A DNA stretch of 64,000 nucleotides, taken from contig ML681995.1 in the NCBI GenBank assembly GCA_007922195.1, positions 658,314-722,313 of the forward strand. Reading direction: 5' to 3'. The notes under the pieces were generated by a model that made no database searches, was not told where the DNA came from, and was given only the letters and a program-made list of their open reading frames with translations. The translations under genes were made by a program, and so were the position numbers. The stretch is from Podocnemis expansa (taxonomy: Eukaryota > Chordata > Testudines > Podocnemididae). How positions within the stretch are numbered: the stretch's first letter is position 1; each line of letters starts with the position of its first letter. Of the stretch, positions 21,920 through 33,773 are shown one piece after another.

Positions 21920-22240
21920 CATGGGTCTGCAAGCTGTGGTTCCAGAACCGCATGTGGTTGTCTGCCCATTTGTAGTTCTGGGCCCTGCGGCCCCACTGCC
22001 ACTGAGGGATCCTCTGGGCAGTCTGCTCCTGGTTCTGGGCTCTCCGCCACCACTGAGGGACCTTGTCAGGGGTCCACTCCTGGTTCTGGGCCCTTGTCCA
22101 GCCAGACAATCTTGCGGTAGTCACCCTGGCCCAGTTCCCAGTTTCCCCTGCCAGGAGGCTACTCCCAATGTGGCTCTCAAAACACGTGGTTATAGAAAGA
22201 ATTTTTAAAAATGTTTTATCTTTTGGGTTGCTGACCCCTG
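21920..22240. mobile_element. hAT-type MITE, degraded duplication
   Basis: The left end CATGGGTCTGCAAGCTGTGG and right end GGGTTGCTGACCCCTG form a hAT-like inverted repeat, with GTGGTTCCAGAACCGCATGT near the left end and CAATGTGGCTCTCAAAACA near the right. The flanks CCCTAGTT and TCCTATCT match at five of eight bases, so the duplication has decayed or a border is off. It lies 47 bases after the preceding hAT element's duplication. Confidence 0.65.
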
Positions 22241-22574
22241 TCCTATCTTTTTACAGTAAATCATATTTTGGCTACAGGTGTCCTGTTTTCTCTCTGTAGC
22301 TGTTAACCACAAGTGTCTCTCAAGTGAACTATCACCGCTCACTGGCAGCACAAGTCAATGGAAATTCTAAATATGGTCACTATTTGCATCAGTTACATCT
22401 ACCCTCCATGGAAAATGTTTATTTGCGTCAAAGTAGTTATTAGTAAGTTTTCCTTAGGTTCTTTTAAGCCTCTCCATACAAGTGTATAGATGAACTAAAT
22501 CTCTTGCTGGGGAAGTGTAGAGGATGGTTCAAAAAAAACTAAAGTGAGGTAATCCTTCCATGTTATGTTCTACA
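22241..22574. other. No feature recognised
   Basis: AT-rich spacer without recognisable repeats or exons. Confidence 0.5.
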
Positions 22575-22690
22575 GATAGTATAATAAAAATAATAACAAC
22601 AACAATATTGGCACCCTGCTCAAGGCCCCATTGTGCTAGACATTGTATAGGCCTATTGTAAAAAAAAGTCCCTTCCCTGAAAGGCATAAA
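22575..22690 (-). mobile_element. Ancient LINE 3' end remnant
   Basis: The plus strand has AATAATAACAACAACAATAT, then GCCCCATTGTGCTAGACATT and AAGTCCCTTCCCTGAAAGGC. This is the reverse complement of an old amniote LINE 3' end also found at 42.6, 44.3, 59.4 and (same orientation) 61.9 kb. I judge it L2/CR1-like; the exact family is not certain. Confidence 0.5.
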
Positions 22691-22722
22691 TCATTTAAAT
22701 CATGCAAGACTATTGTCCCATA

Positions 22723-23093
22723 GGCTGTGTTCACACAGCACTCTTATTTTGAAACAACAGAGGTTGTTTCGAAATAAGAAATACCCTGTTCAAACGATGC
22801 ACGGTTGTTTCGAAACAATGGCACCCGTTGTTTCGAAACAACTTAAACCCCATTTGGGGGCAAAACAACGTTGTTTCGAAACAATGCAGTCTGAACATGT
22901 TGTTTCGAAACAACAGTGACTTGTTTTGAAATAACTGTTGCCTGAAACTGCTATTTCGCTTTGAGCTTTTTTCCTTAATTTGAATTAACAAACTGTTAAT
23001 TCGAATTAAGTTATTTCGAAATAAAGCATTATTTTGATACAAGTTGTTTTGACACAACTTGTATTGAAATAATGCCTGTGTGTGAACACAGCC
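22723..23093. mobile_element. Palindromic MITE B (TTTCGAAA-armed), empty-site copy of A
   Basis: The ends GGCTGTGTTCACACAGC and GTGTGTGAACACAGCC and the arms match copy A closely, but the CCTGAAACTGCTATTTCGC segment is uninterrupted at the site where A carries the Tigger MITE. Flanking trinucleotides are ATA and TTA. Length 371 bp. Most central CGs are intact, so the copy is relatively young. No coding capacity. Confidence 0.9.
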
Positions 23094-23883
23094 TTAAAGA
23101 GATTAATTGCATTTAGGCATCTGTGTTCCATCTCCATCCCCACAAATTCTCCCCTCCTTGCTCATAGTCACTTCACAATGGATGTGGAGGTTTGATCGTA
23201 TTGTGGGATCACAATGATATTTCCCTGCACTGTACTGAAGCCTCTCTTTACAGAAAAGTCCAACAGAATCTAAAGCAAGAAGATGCCATGGAAATTACTT
23301 TCAAAATCTATAGGGCTAAATTGACATCAACATCCTGGCTCTAACATTTTAAAAACAGCTGATATAATGTAATAATTTCATCCCTGCTATAGTAGTCTAC
23401 AGGTTGGGTTAAAATTCTATAGAACAATTATCGTTCTCAATGAAACGGCATAGGGCTTTTCTTAAAGGCTTTCTGCATAGGTTCTGAACAGATGCTGAGC
23501 ATCAGCACTCTGACTGCCCTTCTTTCAGCCTTGCTCAGCAGCCTGTGTTAATACACGCAATAAGAATAACTGAAACGCACCCAAACAGTGCAAGGTGAAA
23601 GCTAGAGGCCTTTGATACTGTCTTAGGTTTCCAGAGCCATTAGGCCTTTTAGGAAAACATAGTTTCTTTTCCGTGATGAGGGTTTAGAGCTGGGGAAAGC
23701 ATCATTCTATACAGTTTCAAGGGACCGCTGCTGCAAGGCTGTGGGAGCCAAAACGTTTTGTTCTTTATTGAACAATTGATGAGTTAAGGCTGCTCTGTAG
23801 TTGGAAAGGTGTATCCTTTTCCTTCCAAATGCTGCAGACTGGTGCTTCTCCATTTTCTGGATTGCAGCAGTGTTCCAAAGATG
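23094..23883. other. No gene recognised
   Basis: Single-copy-like DNA of mixed composition. No exon, RNA gene or element was identified. Confidence 0.5.
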
Positions 23884-23891
23884 CCCTAGTA

Positions 23892-24078
23892 TAGAGTTTT
23901 TCAAACTTAGGATCGGAACCCAGTACTGGGTTGAGGACCCTCAAGTACTGGGTTGTGACACTCCCTGCTGCCACCACCAAAAGATTGGAATGCTTTGCTC
24001 AAAGATATAATTGTTGGGTCATGGACATAAATGGCTTTTTTCAACTGGATCCTGAGGAAAAAAGTTTGAAAACCACTG
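23892..24078. mobile_element. hAT-type MITE, 187 bp, perfect 8-bp duplication
   Basis: The ends TAGAGTTTTTCAAACTTAGG and AAAAGTTTGAAAACCACTG form an inverted repeat. CCCTAGTA is duplicated exactly (23884-23891, 24079-24086). The CAGTGGTTTTCAAAC-type terminus is close to hAT-Charlie ends known in amniotes. The interior contains the near-repeat CAGTACTGGGTTG/AAGTACTGGGTTG. Non-coding. Confidence 0.9.
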
Positions 24079-24086
24079 CCCTAGTA

Positions 24087-25297
24087 TTTGGCTGAAATTA
24101 CTGGACTGGACTGTTATGATTAGAACTGGTGTACATTGTGAACAATTCATTTGGAAAATTTAACCCTATTTTCCTTTTCCTGAATTTTCCATAAAAGGAT
24201 TACTCTTTCCAGACCTGCCTGTCATTTGCAACTGACGGTCGGACAGCTTTTACGAATAACTTCGTGCCTGTGAAATTTGTGACCTATTTGCAGCATGCAT
24301 CTGTTCATAGCTAGATTCTGCCAAGTCTTTATGTTGGTGCACATCATGGGATGGTTAGCATGGGAGCAAGGATCACCTTGCACTGCCCACATAAGTACTA
24401 AACAGAATTTCTGTCCATGTATTTGGAGATTCAAGGATTGCTCCCTAATTTTCCCCAAGGATGTATGGCATCCCACTGGAAGCAGGAAGGGGCAGAGAAA
24501 TGTAGAGCTATGAATCCACCCGCACAAACCTGGCAATCACTAACCAGTAGAGGGGAATATACTGCACTTCTTCAGAGAATGTCACAGTATTCTCCCTTTG
24601 TCATCAGTGAGCACCAGGAGGCCTTGTGTCTGTTCTTGAGAAAAAAATCACCTCCAATTCTTCACACTTGCTGGAGGTTTGCTATGTAGTTTCCAGCACA
24701 GGCCTATGCCTTTCATGGCACAGTCAAGCCCTCTCTTATCTGGTATCTATGATTTTATAGGTCACATGGTATTCTTAAAGTTCCATGACTGGTTACTTCC
24801 TTTACAAATTACTCCTGCTTCCACCTTAAGCAAACTGCATGTACCGAGGAACTAAACTCCACTGCTTGATCAAACAAGTAGTGGCCTGTACTATTGGTGT
24901 GTTACTGACCTGTAATTTGCTTTTTGCAAATAGATAAGATGAAGTTGCTGTTGCAAAATATTTGAAGAAAGAAAGGGTCTGGATGTGCCAAATTCAAATG
25001 CAATTCAGAATTAGCAAAAATCTTCACAGATTCTTTACCACTAATCAATCAGCTCCATTTGCAATCCATCAGCTAACTTATGCTGTGATCTGCTTGCAGA
25101 ACCACTGTAGACTCCCACTGAGCTTTTGCTATCCTATTGATGTTTCCTTTGCTGAGCTTCCAAATGGGCACGGGGGTCTATGCTAACAGATCTCATGATA
25201 CGAATGGAACCCAAAGCAGTGCTGGAGGCATTTGCTATGAAGTATCTAGTATATGAGGCAGCAGCAAAGCAGTTAATGTTTGTGACTTATCATCATA
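24087..25297. other. No gene recognised
   Basis: 1.2 kb of unassigned sequence. Frames here are short, and none has a recognisable domain. Confidence 0.5.
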
Positions 25298-25688
25298 GGC
25301 TATGTTCACATGTAAATTGTTATTTCGAAATGAGTTATTTCGAAATAAAGTCTTTATTTCGAAATAAGTTAGTTCAAATTAAGAAAATGTTAATTCGAAT
25401 TAAGGGAAAGCCTGCTATCGAAATGGCTGTTATTTTGAAATGGTTATTTCAAAATAAGGCCGTTTGGACATGTTTAGAAACAACGTGTCTGAACGCCATT
25501 CTTTTGAAACAGCCATTTCCAAACAACGGCTATGTCGATTTCAAGCGAGGTTTTACTGTTTTGAAATAACGGCCGTTATTTTGAAACAATGGGTGCTGTT
25601 TCAAAATAATGGAACGTCATGTGGACATAAATTTTACTTTGAAACAACAGCTGTTGTTTCAAAATAAAACTCTTGTCTGAACACAGCC
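25298..25688. mobile_element. Palindromic MITE C (TTTCGAAA-armed), ATA duplication
   Basis: The left end GGCTATGTTCACATG and right end TGTCTGAACACAGCC are flanked by ATA on both sides (25295-25297, 25689-25691). Arms are TTATTTCGAAATAAGTTA-type repeats and one TTAATTCGAATTAAG block. Length 391 bp. It shares arm type with A, B and L but only part of their order. Confidence 0.9.
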
Positions 25689-25884
25689 ATACTTTATATG
25701 ACATTCAAGAATAATTTTTAACCATAGCCTAGAGACTTAAATGTATGACTGCAGAGGACTTAATGAGTATTGCCTGGCTAATCCCCTCCCCATATTTTGA
25801 CATCCGACCCCTTTTATCATTTTAGAGTTAGCTCATGGCCACTGAGTGTCAGAGCTGTCAATCAATAGCCGAACACAAAGGATA

Positions 25885-26383
25885 GGTGCACACTCACTCT
25901 TTAAATCAAAATAATGCTGATTATTTTGATTTAAAAGATTGCATGTCCACACTAGGATTCCTTATTTCAAAATAAGAAGTTCCCTTATCCTGAAATAAAG
26001 AAAGTCATTTCAATATAATAAAACCTAGTATTAGATCAACACAATGGTTAACTTGAAATTTTTATTTTGAAATAATGCCATATGGACATGTTATTTCAAT
26101 TTAACTGTTATTTTGATTTAACACTTTTTGCTCTTCTTCTTCCCAGGGTGCCTTCCTTTTTCTATATATTGGGTGGGGACATGGCCCTCTCAGGTGGCCA
26201 TGTTGCCACACTTCCTAAGGTGCCCCTCTCCTAAATCAAACTAGCAAGTCCTGTCCATGGACATGCTAGTTCGATTTTAGTTTCTAGTGGGGACATGTTA
26301 AATCAATTTAACTTAAATCGATTTAATGATTTTTATATTGATTTAACTTAAATCAATTTAACTGCCTACATGTGGACATAACA
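25885..26383. mobile_element. Palindromic MITE G, mixed arms and full core
   Basis: The left part has AAATCAAAATAATGC and TATTTCAAAATAAG arms. The right part has TTAAATCGATTTAA arms ending at CTACATGTGGACATA. The centre (26.14-26.30 kb) is the asymmetric core: CCAGGGTGCCTTCC, TCTATATATTGGGTGGGGAC, GGCCATGTTGCCACA, AACTAGCAAGTCCTGTCCAT, GGACATGCTAGTTCGA. Both terminal motifs are degraded (GGTGCACACTCAC at left). This is an older copy. Confidence 0.75.
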
Positions 26384-26685
26384 AAGTCTGACTGGACTTG
26401 GTAGTCAGTGAGAGTAGCCTGAGTCAATTGTTCTGTGGTTAGTGTACATTTGTTGAGTGTGCACTACTGTAGGCAAGCCTCAAAGGGAGATGGGAGCCAT
26501 AATGCTGAAAGTAAGACACTGAGCATGTCTGCATGGTGTGCTATTCTGTACCACAAGGTTGGCAAATTCTAGTGCACACTATCATGTCACTCACTCTCTG
26601 GCCTGTGTCATCCTTGCTGGTGCACACTAAAAGTTTCATAGTGCACATTAATGTAGTACTATTTGAAATGAGACATACTCAAAGT
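26384..26685. other. No feature recognised
   Basis: Spacer with a GAGCATGTCTGCATGGTGTG phrase resembling a lone MITE end, but no partner end was found. Confidence 0.4.
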
Positions 26686-26810
26686 CCCTGGTTCAGATAA
26701 GTATCCCTCTTGAGGGTAGCTCTTAAGCACATGATTAAGACCTACTGATGTCAGAGGAACTTAAGCCAATGCTTAAAGTTAAGAGAGCATTGGGTCCATA
26801 TTGAATGATA
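26686..26810. repeat. Ancient palindromic amniote-type repeat
   Basis: CTCTTAAGCACATGATTAAG and GAACTTAAGCCAATGCTTAA face each other across a short ACTGATGTCAG-like centre. The same layout recurs at 43.2 and 55.2-55.4 kb. It looks like an old non-autonomous palindromic element. The family name is unknown to me. Confidence 0.5.
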
Positions 26811-28094
26811 GTCCTTTACCTAAACAGTTTATTCTCATTTTCAGTCATATATGCACTGCATATTGGCTTCTTTATATAGAATGGGTGCACCAGCAGGTGC
26901 TTCTTCCATATCCTTTGAATAGTCTGGACTCCAATTCTAGTTTGTTCCTTGCTCTTTTGGAGCCTTATGTCTCCTTATGAGGTTCATAGTGCATTCCACA
27001 GGCACCCCAATGGATTTGTAATTCTATGAGGAAATATCTAAAAGATACATGTCTGTCATATTCCTCATCCTTTATAGGTAAATTTTCAAAACATTGCACA
27101 TCACACATCTGAAAGCATCTGCAATGCTTCACACTGCTGGATGAATTTTCTTGGTGTCCTTCTCTTTTAGAGGGCCAAAATACTTAATCTTTTTTCAGAC
27201 AAGATTTCCAGTGAAGTCAAAGATCCTCTTGGAAACTAGTGGGGAGTTTTTCCTGAGCAAAATCTGAGCAGAGATGTCATGATTTTGCTCATGGACAGCA
27301 CAATGAATATACAACTTTGCACCAGGTTTTTTGAGTGATGGAGGCAGCTATTCTCTTAATTCCAGATTGACTTAAGTCTTGTGTCTCCACATCACCCAGG
27401 GAGCTAACTGTGGCAGGTGAAACAAAGATTTCAACTTTACATTTGATTGACAAAACACAGGATGGCATGGGAATGAGTATGTATTTAACAATCCAAAATA
27501 GAATTAAATTAGCATAAGGTAATTTACTCCTAAATCAAAGGGTCAGATTCTGAACTGATATGAACTGGTATAATGCCATTGAAGTAAAAGCTTCACAAAG
27601 ATTATGGTTTCACTGAAGCTGTAGTGACTTTTCACTAGCTGAAAATTTTGCCCAGAGATGTAGGGCCAGATCCAAAGTCAAATGAAGTTAATACAAGGGC
27701 TCCCAGTAATGGATTTAGACAAGGTTTATAGCTGGCACTGAAATACTTCAGACATTACAATATTGCTCTGAAGTGCTAACATCTCTTCAGTTTTTTAATC
27801 TGCCTCTAATTAGCTGTGCAACTAAACATTATAGACTGATGTGTCTTTTGTCAGTTATGTTTGGACTAAGGTTGAAAACCACCTCCTATAATTCTAGTGA
27901 GCTTCCTAGCTCATTCTCATGAGGATACTTGGTTAGTACAATGATATACTTGGACTATTATCTAGCAAGGACAGCTCAAATCACTGTGGAAAAGCAGAGT
28001 GCTCATATACAGATATACTTATACATAAATGTGTTTACTGAATATATGAAGGAATCTGTACTTTTAATGAGATGAAAAAATGCATTCAACTATC
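26811..28094. other. No gene recognised
   Basis: 1.3 kb of AT-rich DNA with no recognisable repeat or exon. Confidence 0.5.
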
Positions 28095-28097
28095 TTT

Positions 28098-28419
28098 GGG
28101 TATGTCTACCCTGGAAGCTTAAGTTGACTTAAGCAAGTCCAGGGCCACATTTGGAGTTCACTAAGTGGACTTAAGCACTTGCTTAAGTCAACTTAATAAC
28201 TCTCACTCTTAACCTCAACTTTAAGAGTTAAGTTGACTTTATTAAGTCGACTTAACAAAATGTGGGCATTAAAGTCAATGTAATAAAGTCAACTTAAGGC
28301 AGAAGAGCCATTTAATTTGTCTTTATAAAGTTGATTTAAATAAATGGGGACTCTCTAAGCTGACTTAGTAAAGTCAACTTTAAGTCAACTTACCTGAGCC
28401 CTCTAGTGTAGACATAGCC
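28098..28419. mobile_element. Palindromic MITE J (GTCGAC/GTTGAC-armed), TTT duplication
   Basis: The ends GGGTATGTCTACCCTGGAAG and CTCTAGTGTAGACATAGCC are inverted and flanked by TTT on both sides (28095-28097, 28420-28422). Arms are AAGTTGACTTAAG, TTAAGTCAACTTAA and one intact AAGTCGACTTAA. Most central CGs have decayed. Length 322 bp. Same arm class as I and K. Confidence 0.9.
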
Positions 28420-28422
28420 TTT

Positions 28423-29017
28423 CTGTTTAAGACAGTGTTGAGGTGTGGTGGTGCTGTAAATATCAGTGGTTTAAACTGCAATCAGTCACCCAGAAATCAA
28501 CTTTCAAATGCACTCTTACAATTAGAATTATAAAACAAGCAGTAAAACGTTCATCATTTGGACTAGCTCTTATGCATGAATCATGATTTTTAAAAGCCTT
28601 ATATCAGAAACACATTTACAGCTTCTTTGAATTATGTGATGTATATTTGAAGATGAAGCTTTCAACTTTAAAGGTGCCTGCTTACGAACACAGGCATTGG
28701 ATTTGGGCTTTACGGTCTGTTTGTTTAGTGTCATTGCTTCTATTCTTCCCTTTACCTCTGTATGTCAGTAGATCATGGCAGTAGACTTTGAAGTACCAAT
28801 ATTTACCTTAGTGGAAACTAGGGAACTGGGGTAAAGGAGAAGATATGATGGGAGAGGACAATGTGTTTTGCGTTTGAGACAATATGACATCTATTCCAGA
28901 AGGAGTCATTTGTCCTTTGAAAATAATTACTCTGTAATTTTGTTGACATCAATGGTGTCTCCATTTTGTGTCAATCACTAGCTATGTCACTTTAAAGGGC
29001 CACACATAAGCATATAT
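28423..29017. other. No gene recognised
   Basis: Unassigned AT-rich DNA. Confidence 0.5.
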
Positions 29018-29590
29018 GGGTATGTCTACACTTACAATTTAACTTGAATTAATGAGGATTAATTTGAATTAAATTAATGCATGGCTACACTGGCTTTCAT
29101 TAATTCAAACTAAGGAAATCCTTAGTCTGAATTAATGAAAGCTTACTTTGAAGTTATAAAACCTCACTTAACTTCAAAGTAAGGGTTAATTTGAATTTAT
29201 TAGTTTGAATTAACTCAGAGTAGCCATGTTAATTTGAACTAACCATTAGTTCAAATTAATACTTTATGACCTTCCTCCTCCTAGGGTGCCTTCCTCTTTC
29301 TATATACTGGATGGGGGCATGGCCCTTCTTGGGGGCCATCTTGCCATACCTCCTGTGGTATCCCTCTCAGTTCAAACTAGCAAGTCCTGTCCATGGACAT
29401 GCTAGTTTGAATTGGTTTTCCTAGTGGGGCCATGTTAGTTCAAATTAACTTAATTCAAACTAATCATTATTAGTTTGAATTAATTAGTTCAAATTAAGTT
29501 TGAACTTAGTGTTAGTTTGAACTAGAACGCATGGTTAGTTGGAACTAACCTCGAATTTCTTAGTTTGAACTAACAAGTGGAGACACAGTC
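29018..29590. mobile_element. Palindromic MITE H, AGTTCGAACT class with full core
   Basis: The left end GGGTATGTCTACACTTAC is followed by TTAATTTGAATTAA arms. The right arm is TAGTTTGAACTAA repeats, ending in AAGTGGAGACACAGTC. The asymmetric core occupies about 29.28-29.44 kb, in the same order as in G (CTAGGGTGCCTTCC, TCTATATACTGGATGGGGGC, AACTAGCAAGTCCTGTCCAT). Nearly all TCGA centres have decayed to TTGA or TCAA, so this is an older copy. Flanks TAT/ATA. Confidence 0.8.
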
Positions 29591-30636
29591 ATAGTTTCAT
29601 GTCTTCTATGCCCTTCCATGCATTCTTCCAACTGCGCATCCAGCACTATTTGGAAAACAGAATTTCTGTCTTGTGGGAGATTCAAATTTTCTTTGCCACT
29701 TGTTTGTCTCTGAAATGGGGCAAAAAGTGAAAAATAGCTATTATTTTAGCAGAACAAAAGATTCTGAAAAGTTTCAGTTAGGATATAAAAATGAAACTTG
29801 TCAACATTTTCAGTGAAAATGAAATATTTTGTTTAGAATTTTGCATTACAAAATCAGAAAATTTCATTGTACCTGATGTTTTCACAGCAAAAATCTTTAT
29901 TGCAATGAAATACCATATTTTGTCAGAAAAAAATGTTGTTTGGAAAGCTTCAGCTTACCAACCTCAACCTGTCAAGGTCCAACTATGGAACAAACATATA
30001 ACAAAAACCTACAATAATGGAAACAAAATATGACTGAGCATAATCTATTAACCTGGTAAGCTAAATGTTAGGGTTCTGGAATGTTCTTGGCCCCAATGTA
30101 TACCTTGTGTTTTGTCACAGTACAAAAAAGAAAGAGAAGAGTGGTGATTGTTGAACAGATTTATAAACTGGGAAATAGTGACCTCCTGGATAGAAACCCT
30201 ATATAGGAATAAAGCGGAACATACCACAGGTGAAGGTCCTTTCTTGGTTTAACCATAAAACCGTTATTGATCAGGCAACCTCTAAGAAAGATTCAGAGCA
30301 CCGGACTGAGATGCATTTGTGTCTTTAATGATTGCTCTCAGAAGACTAACAGTAGCTTCAGACTAAAGAGGTGATGGTATTAGCATGTGGACTATTTCTA
30401 CTAAAATTGTGCTGATGCTTTTGATCTTATTTCATATCAGCAATCAGGCTGGATTGGAACTGAAGTTCAAGAGGATGCCAGATTACTTTCATCTAGTGAC
30501 ACAAGTAAGGTTAGAAAGGGAACATGTAGTTCAGTGCTCCACCAACACATGCGCAACAGAACTTCATATAATCCCATACTTCCTTGAAAAACCTTAACTC
30601 TTCATCCTTTCCCTACTTTTCTTGTTTTGAGGATGA
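29591..30636. other. No supported gene; one weak exon-like frame
   Basis: The only item of note is a 40-codon stretch from ATG 30385 that starts like a signal peptide and runs to a possible splice donor at 30505 (see findings). Nothing else is recognisable. Confidence 0.4.
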
Positions 30637-30644
30637 GTAGTAAG

Positions 30645-30830
30645 CAATGTTCCCCCTAATTACTTGTAGACTCTTATTGCAAACAATTTCTTTGTGTGCA
30701 CAAAAACATTTCTTTGTGAGCACCAATATTAGCACTATTGAATTTTTTTGTGTGCACTTTATTTTGTAGTGTGCGCAGGTTTCATGGCCTGTGTGCATGC
30801 ACACATATGCACAGCTTAGAGGGAGCAGTG
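30645..30830. mobile_element. hAT-type MITE, 186 bp
   Basis: The ends CAATGTTCCCCCTAATTAC and CAGCTTAGAGGGAGCAGTG form the CAGTGTTCCCTCTAAGCTG-type inverted repeat common among amniote hAT MITEs. The flanks GTAGTAAG (30637-30644) and GTAGTAGT (30831-30838) match at six of eight. The interior has repeated TTTCTTTGTG(T/A)GCAC(A/C)A blocks. Non-coding. Confidence 0.8.
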
Positions 30831-30838
30831 GTAGTAGT

Positions 30839-33734
30839 AAGTGTACCAGAGGTGTATAAGGTATACACTTACAATGCCTGACATTTCACTTCACTTGTGT
30901 CTGTCTTTTGCTGTAGCTCATATTTTCATATTGGCGTATTTTGAGTATTATGCAAGCACTTGAGGGTTCAAGTGTCCTTTTGTGTCCTGTTCCACAGAGG
31001 CAGAAAAGCATTTTAACCAACAGCCTCTGACCACTCAGGAGAATCAAGGGGATGAAAGGACAAGATAAAAGGCACTCAGCTACTATGCTGAGAGGGGCTG
31101 GATAGGTATCTAGGCAGAAGAGGAAATTATTTACTCATAGTGAGTCACTTTAACCATTATCCAAACTTCTTTTTTTCTCTTCTAAAAGTTAAACATAATA
31201 GCTATTAGATAAGACATCTTTCTCTGTTTTGTTTGCCTGTGTATGTGTACTGAAGATAACACTCTGTTTCATAGGCTATGTGAAGGAAAGAAGGAAGAAG
31301 CTGGTCTCATTAAGAACGAGGAAGCACTGATGAGGGAATTGTACTCTACATGGAAAATGAGGATTTTTTTTCAAGACTGACTGAAAATGTTCAAACAATG
31401 TTAGTAAATAAACTTGTTTCTGTATTTGTGACTAAGGAGTAGTGGTGGTGGTGGTTTGTGTTTATCTTTGTTTAGTAGCAGTGTATAAACTCCTATAACC
31501 ATCTTCCATTGATTCATAAGAATTATTGTTTCTGAATGACTGAAAAAAATACCTGAATGGCTCAGCCTGCCAGTTAATAGTTTGCAGTCTACTGCCCTAA
31601 GGAGCATGGGAGTGAGAGAATTAGATGGCCCGGAAACAAATCCTCAATATTTCAAGAATGTATCAGACTTTCAGAGGATTTCTCTGCAGGAAAAACATAG
31701 GAAATCAGAACAACTGCTTGTTTGCAGCTGTAAATTAGTTACATATCTCTAAATAACACTGTCATCCCTCTGTGTGCTTGAGGTCTTAACTAGCTGAGGG
31801 GCTGAAGATTGTTCTGAAAGATTACACAAAGGGCTTACAAAATAAACTTAATATAGAACTGAAGTGACAGTTTCTACCAAAAACTAAGGGGTCCGACAGC
31901 TTTAAATATAATCTTTTCTAACAGAGAGAGGGAAGAGGAAGAACTGTGGCACAGATGGGCACACTGAACATACAAACTGCTGGGATCATCAGTGCCTGAG
32001 GCTACTAATTGTTATAATAATTTAAAAGGCACACATCAAGAGTACAAACCAAATAGTTACCCAAGAAAAGTTAAGAATGTTATACACTGTGTATGTTTTC
32101 TTCAAGTGGGAAACAAGAAAGCTCAATTGAAGACTCAGAGAACAATATACTTGACTATGGAGATGGGTTATGTTAAAGTCTGAGTTGCTTGAGGGAAAAG
32201 AGTACTTTAAAAATACTGTTTATTTTATATAAAATTGAGAAAATGAAGTTAAACTTTAGAGGCCAAAACCAACTCATTAAACTCTACCCTGAAATTAATA
32301 GGTAATCAGTGAAGTGCTTGGATGCTTTCTTTTTACTGACATAAAAATATGAATTGCTGTTGAAATAATTTTGTTCACTTGGTATTAGTGATGAGAAAGT
32401 TATGTCTGATAAAGAACTGACTCAAACATTTACTCAGTATGATGTTACTTTTTTTAAGCTTTCAGAAGAATGTATTTTTTTCAAGGACCTATCCTGCAAC
32501 CCCCAACTTGCCTGAATGGTCCCATTGTTTACTGTGATACCTCGCAGGTAACAGAGAATTGCAGAAGCTGGTCCTTAGTGTAGTATACTGAGTTGTTTTA
32601 GTAATAGATGGTGGGTTGCTATAGTAATAAATGTAGGTAAAACCAGTCTGGTTGGTTCTTAGTTCTTTCCTAATGAAGTCACACACTTTTGAATTTCTTG
32701 TTGTATATTTGTTTCTAAGCTCTCTTTGGATATAAGGATTCTACATATAAATACTTTGTTTCATTTTTGTGCACAGTCTAGTTCAGTCAGAAACAAAAGC
32801 ATCACCAGAAAGGCTCCTTTTCAGTCGCAGTTCCTCAGGGCAAGGAAGTCTTTGCTGACTTCCTGTTTTGAGTCACATACTTTACCCACATCCATATGTT
32901 GTCTTTAAGAACAAACAGCGCAGCTTTGTGCCAGTTTTGCCAGTCAGCCTTCTGATTTAATTTGTGCTGCAATTTTACAAGCAAATTTCCTGCCCTGAGA
33001 AAACCCAAAAATTCTGCAAAACTGATGTTGCATTATTTGCAAGAGATTTTTCAGTCCAGTATCTAAACAGAATGGCTTCAAATACCCATCCAGACATTGT
33101 GTGTGTATTGACAAGGAAATGAAGTTCCAAGTCTGTAAAGGTACATCCATCAGTGCTCTACAGTCTTGTTTCAATATATTGTGCCCTAAAAGTTGCCATT
33201 AATATAATTAAATGTCCCTCTTGTTTGTGTATTTTTACCTCACCTGTAATTTAAATTGAGATCAGTGACTTGATTCAGTGACAACACAAATATTAGTCTC
33301 TCTGAATTGTAGCATCCATCTGGACAAACACGAGAAACTTTGTTTTTTGATGGATTCAGCTTTTGCTCTACATAACTCATGTGCAGCATGTGAGAAACAA
33401 TTGGATGAGCTTCCTAATTATATCATGCTTAGAGCATCTGCAGAGAGTTGGTGCTGGAGGCTTGTACAAGAGAAACCACAGCTGTGAATCTTTGGTTCTG
33501 CTTCTAGCACAGACGCCAAAGCAGATGGAGGGGCAGGGATCAGCAGAGAATGGCTCCAATACTGAGGCTCTGGTGGAGCTCAGAATGGCATGCGGGACAC
33601 CAGTGAAATGGTTAGATTGATAGGCTCTGTGCTCGTGACAGCAGCAAAAGTGACATGACAATCTATATTAAGACCAGGACAGGTAACATGATGGATGGCT
33701 TTGCATCTTCCTTAAATTACTTTTGTATCTTCCC

Positions 33735-33737
<3 letters not shown>
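30839..33737. other. No gene recognised
   Basis: 2.9 kb of AT-rich sequence without identifiable elements. Short frames on both strands have no domains. Confidence 0.5.

Positions 33738-33769
<32 letters not shown>
33738..33769 (+). repeat. (TC)16 microsatellite
   Basis: Sixteen uninterrupted TC units, followed by ACAC and a T run. Confidence 0.95.

Positions 33770-33773
<4 letters not shown>

Noticed and set aside
26520..26560. GAGCATGTCTGCATGGTGTG as one end of another MITE
   Set aside because: No matching inverted end or duplication could be found nearby.
33738..33769. The TC tract as a promoter element
   Set aside because: It is a plain microsatellite with no gene next to it.
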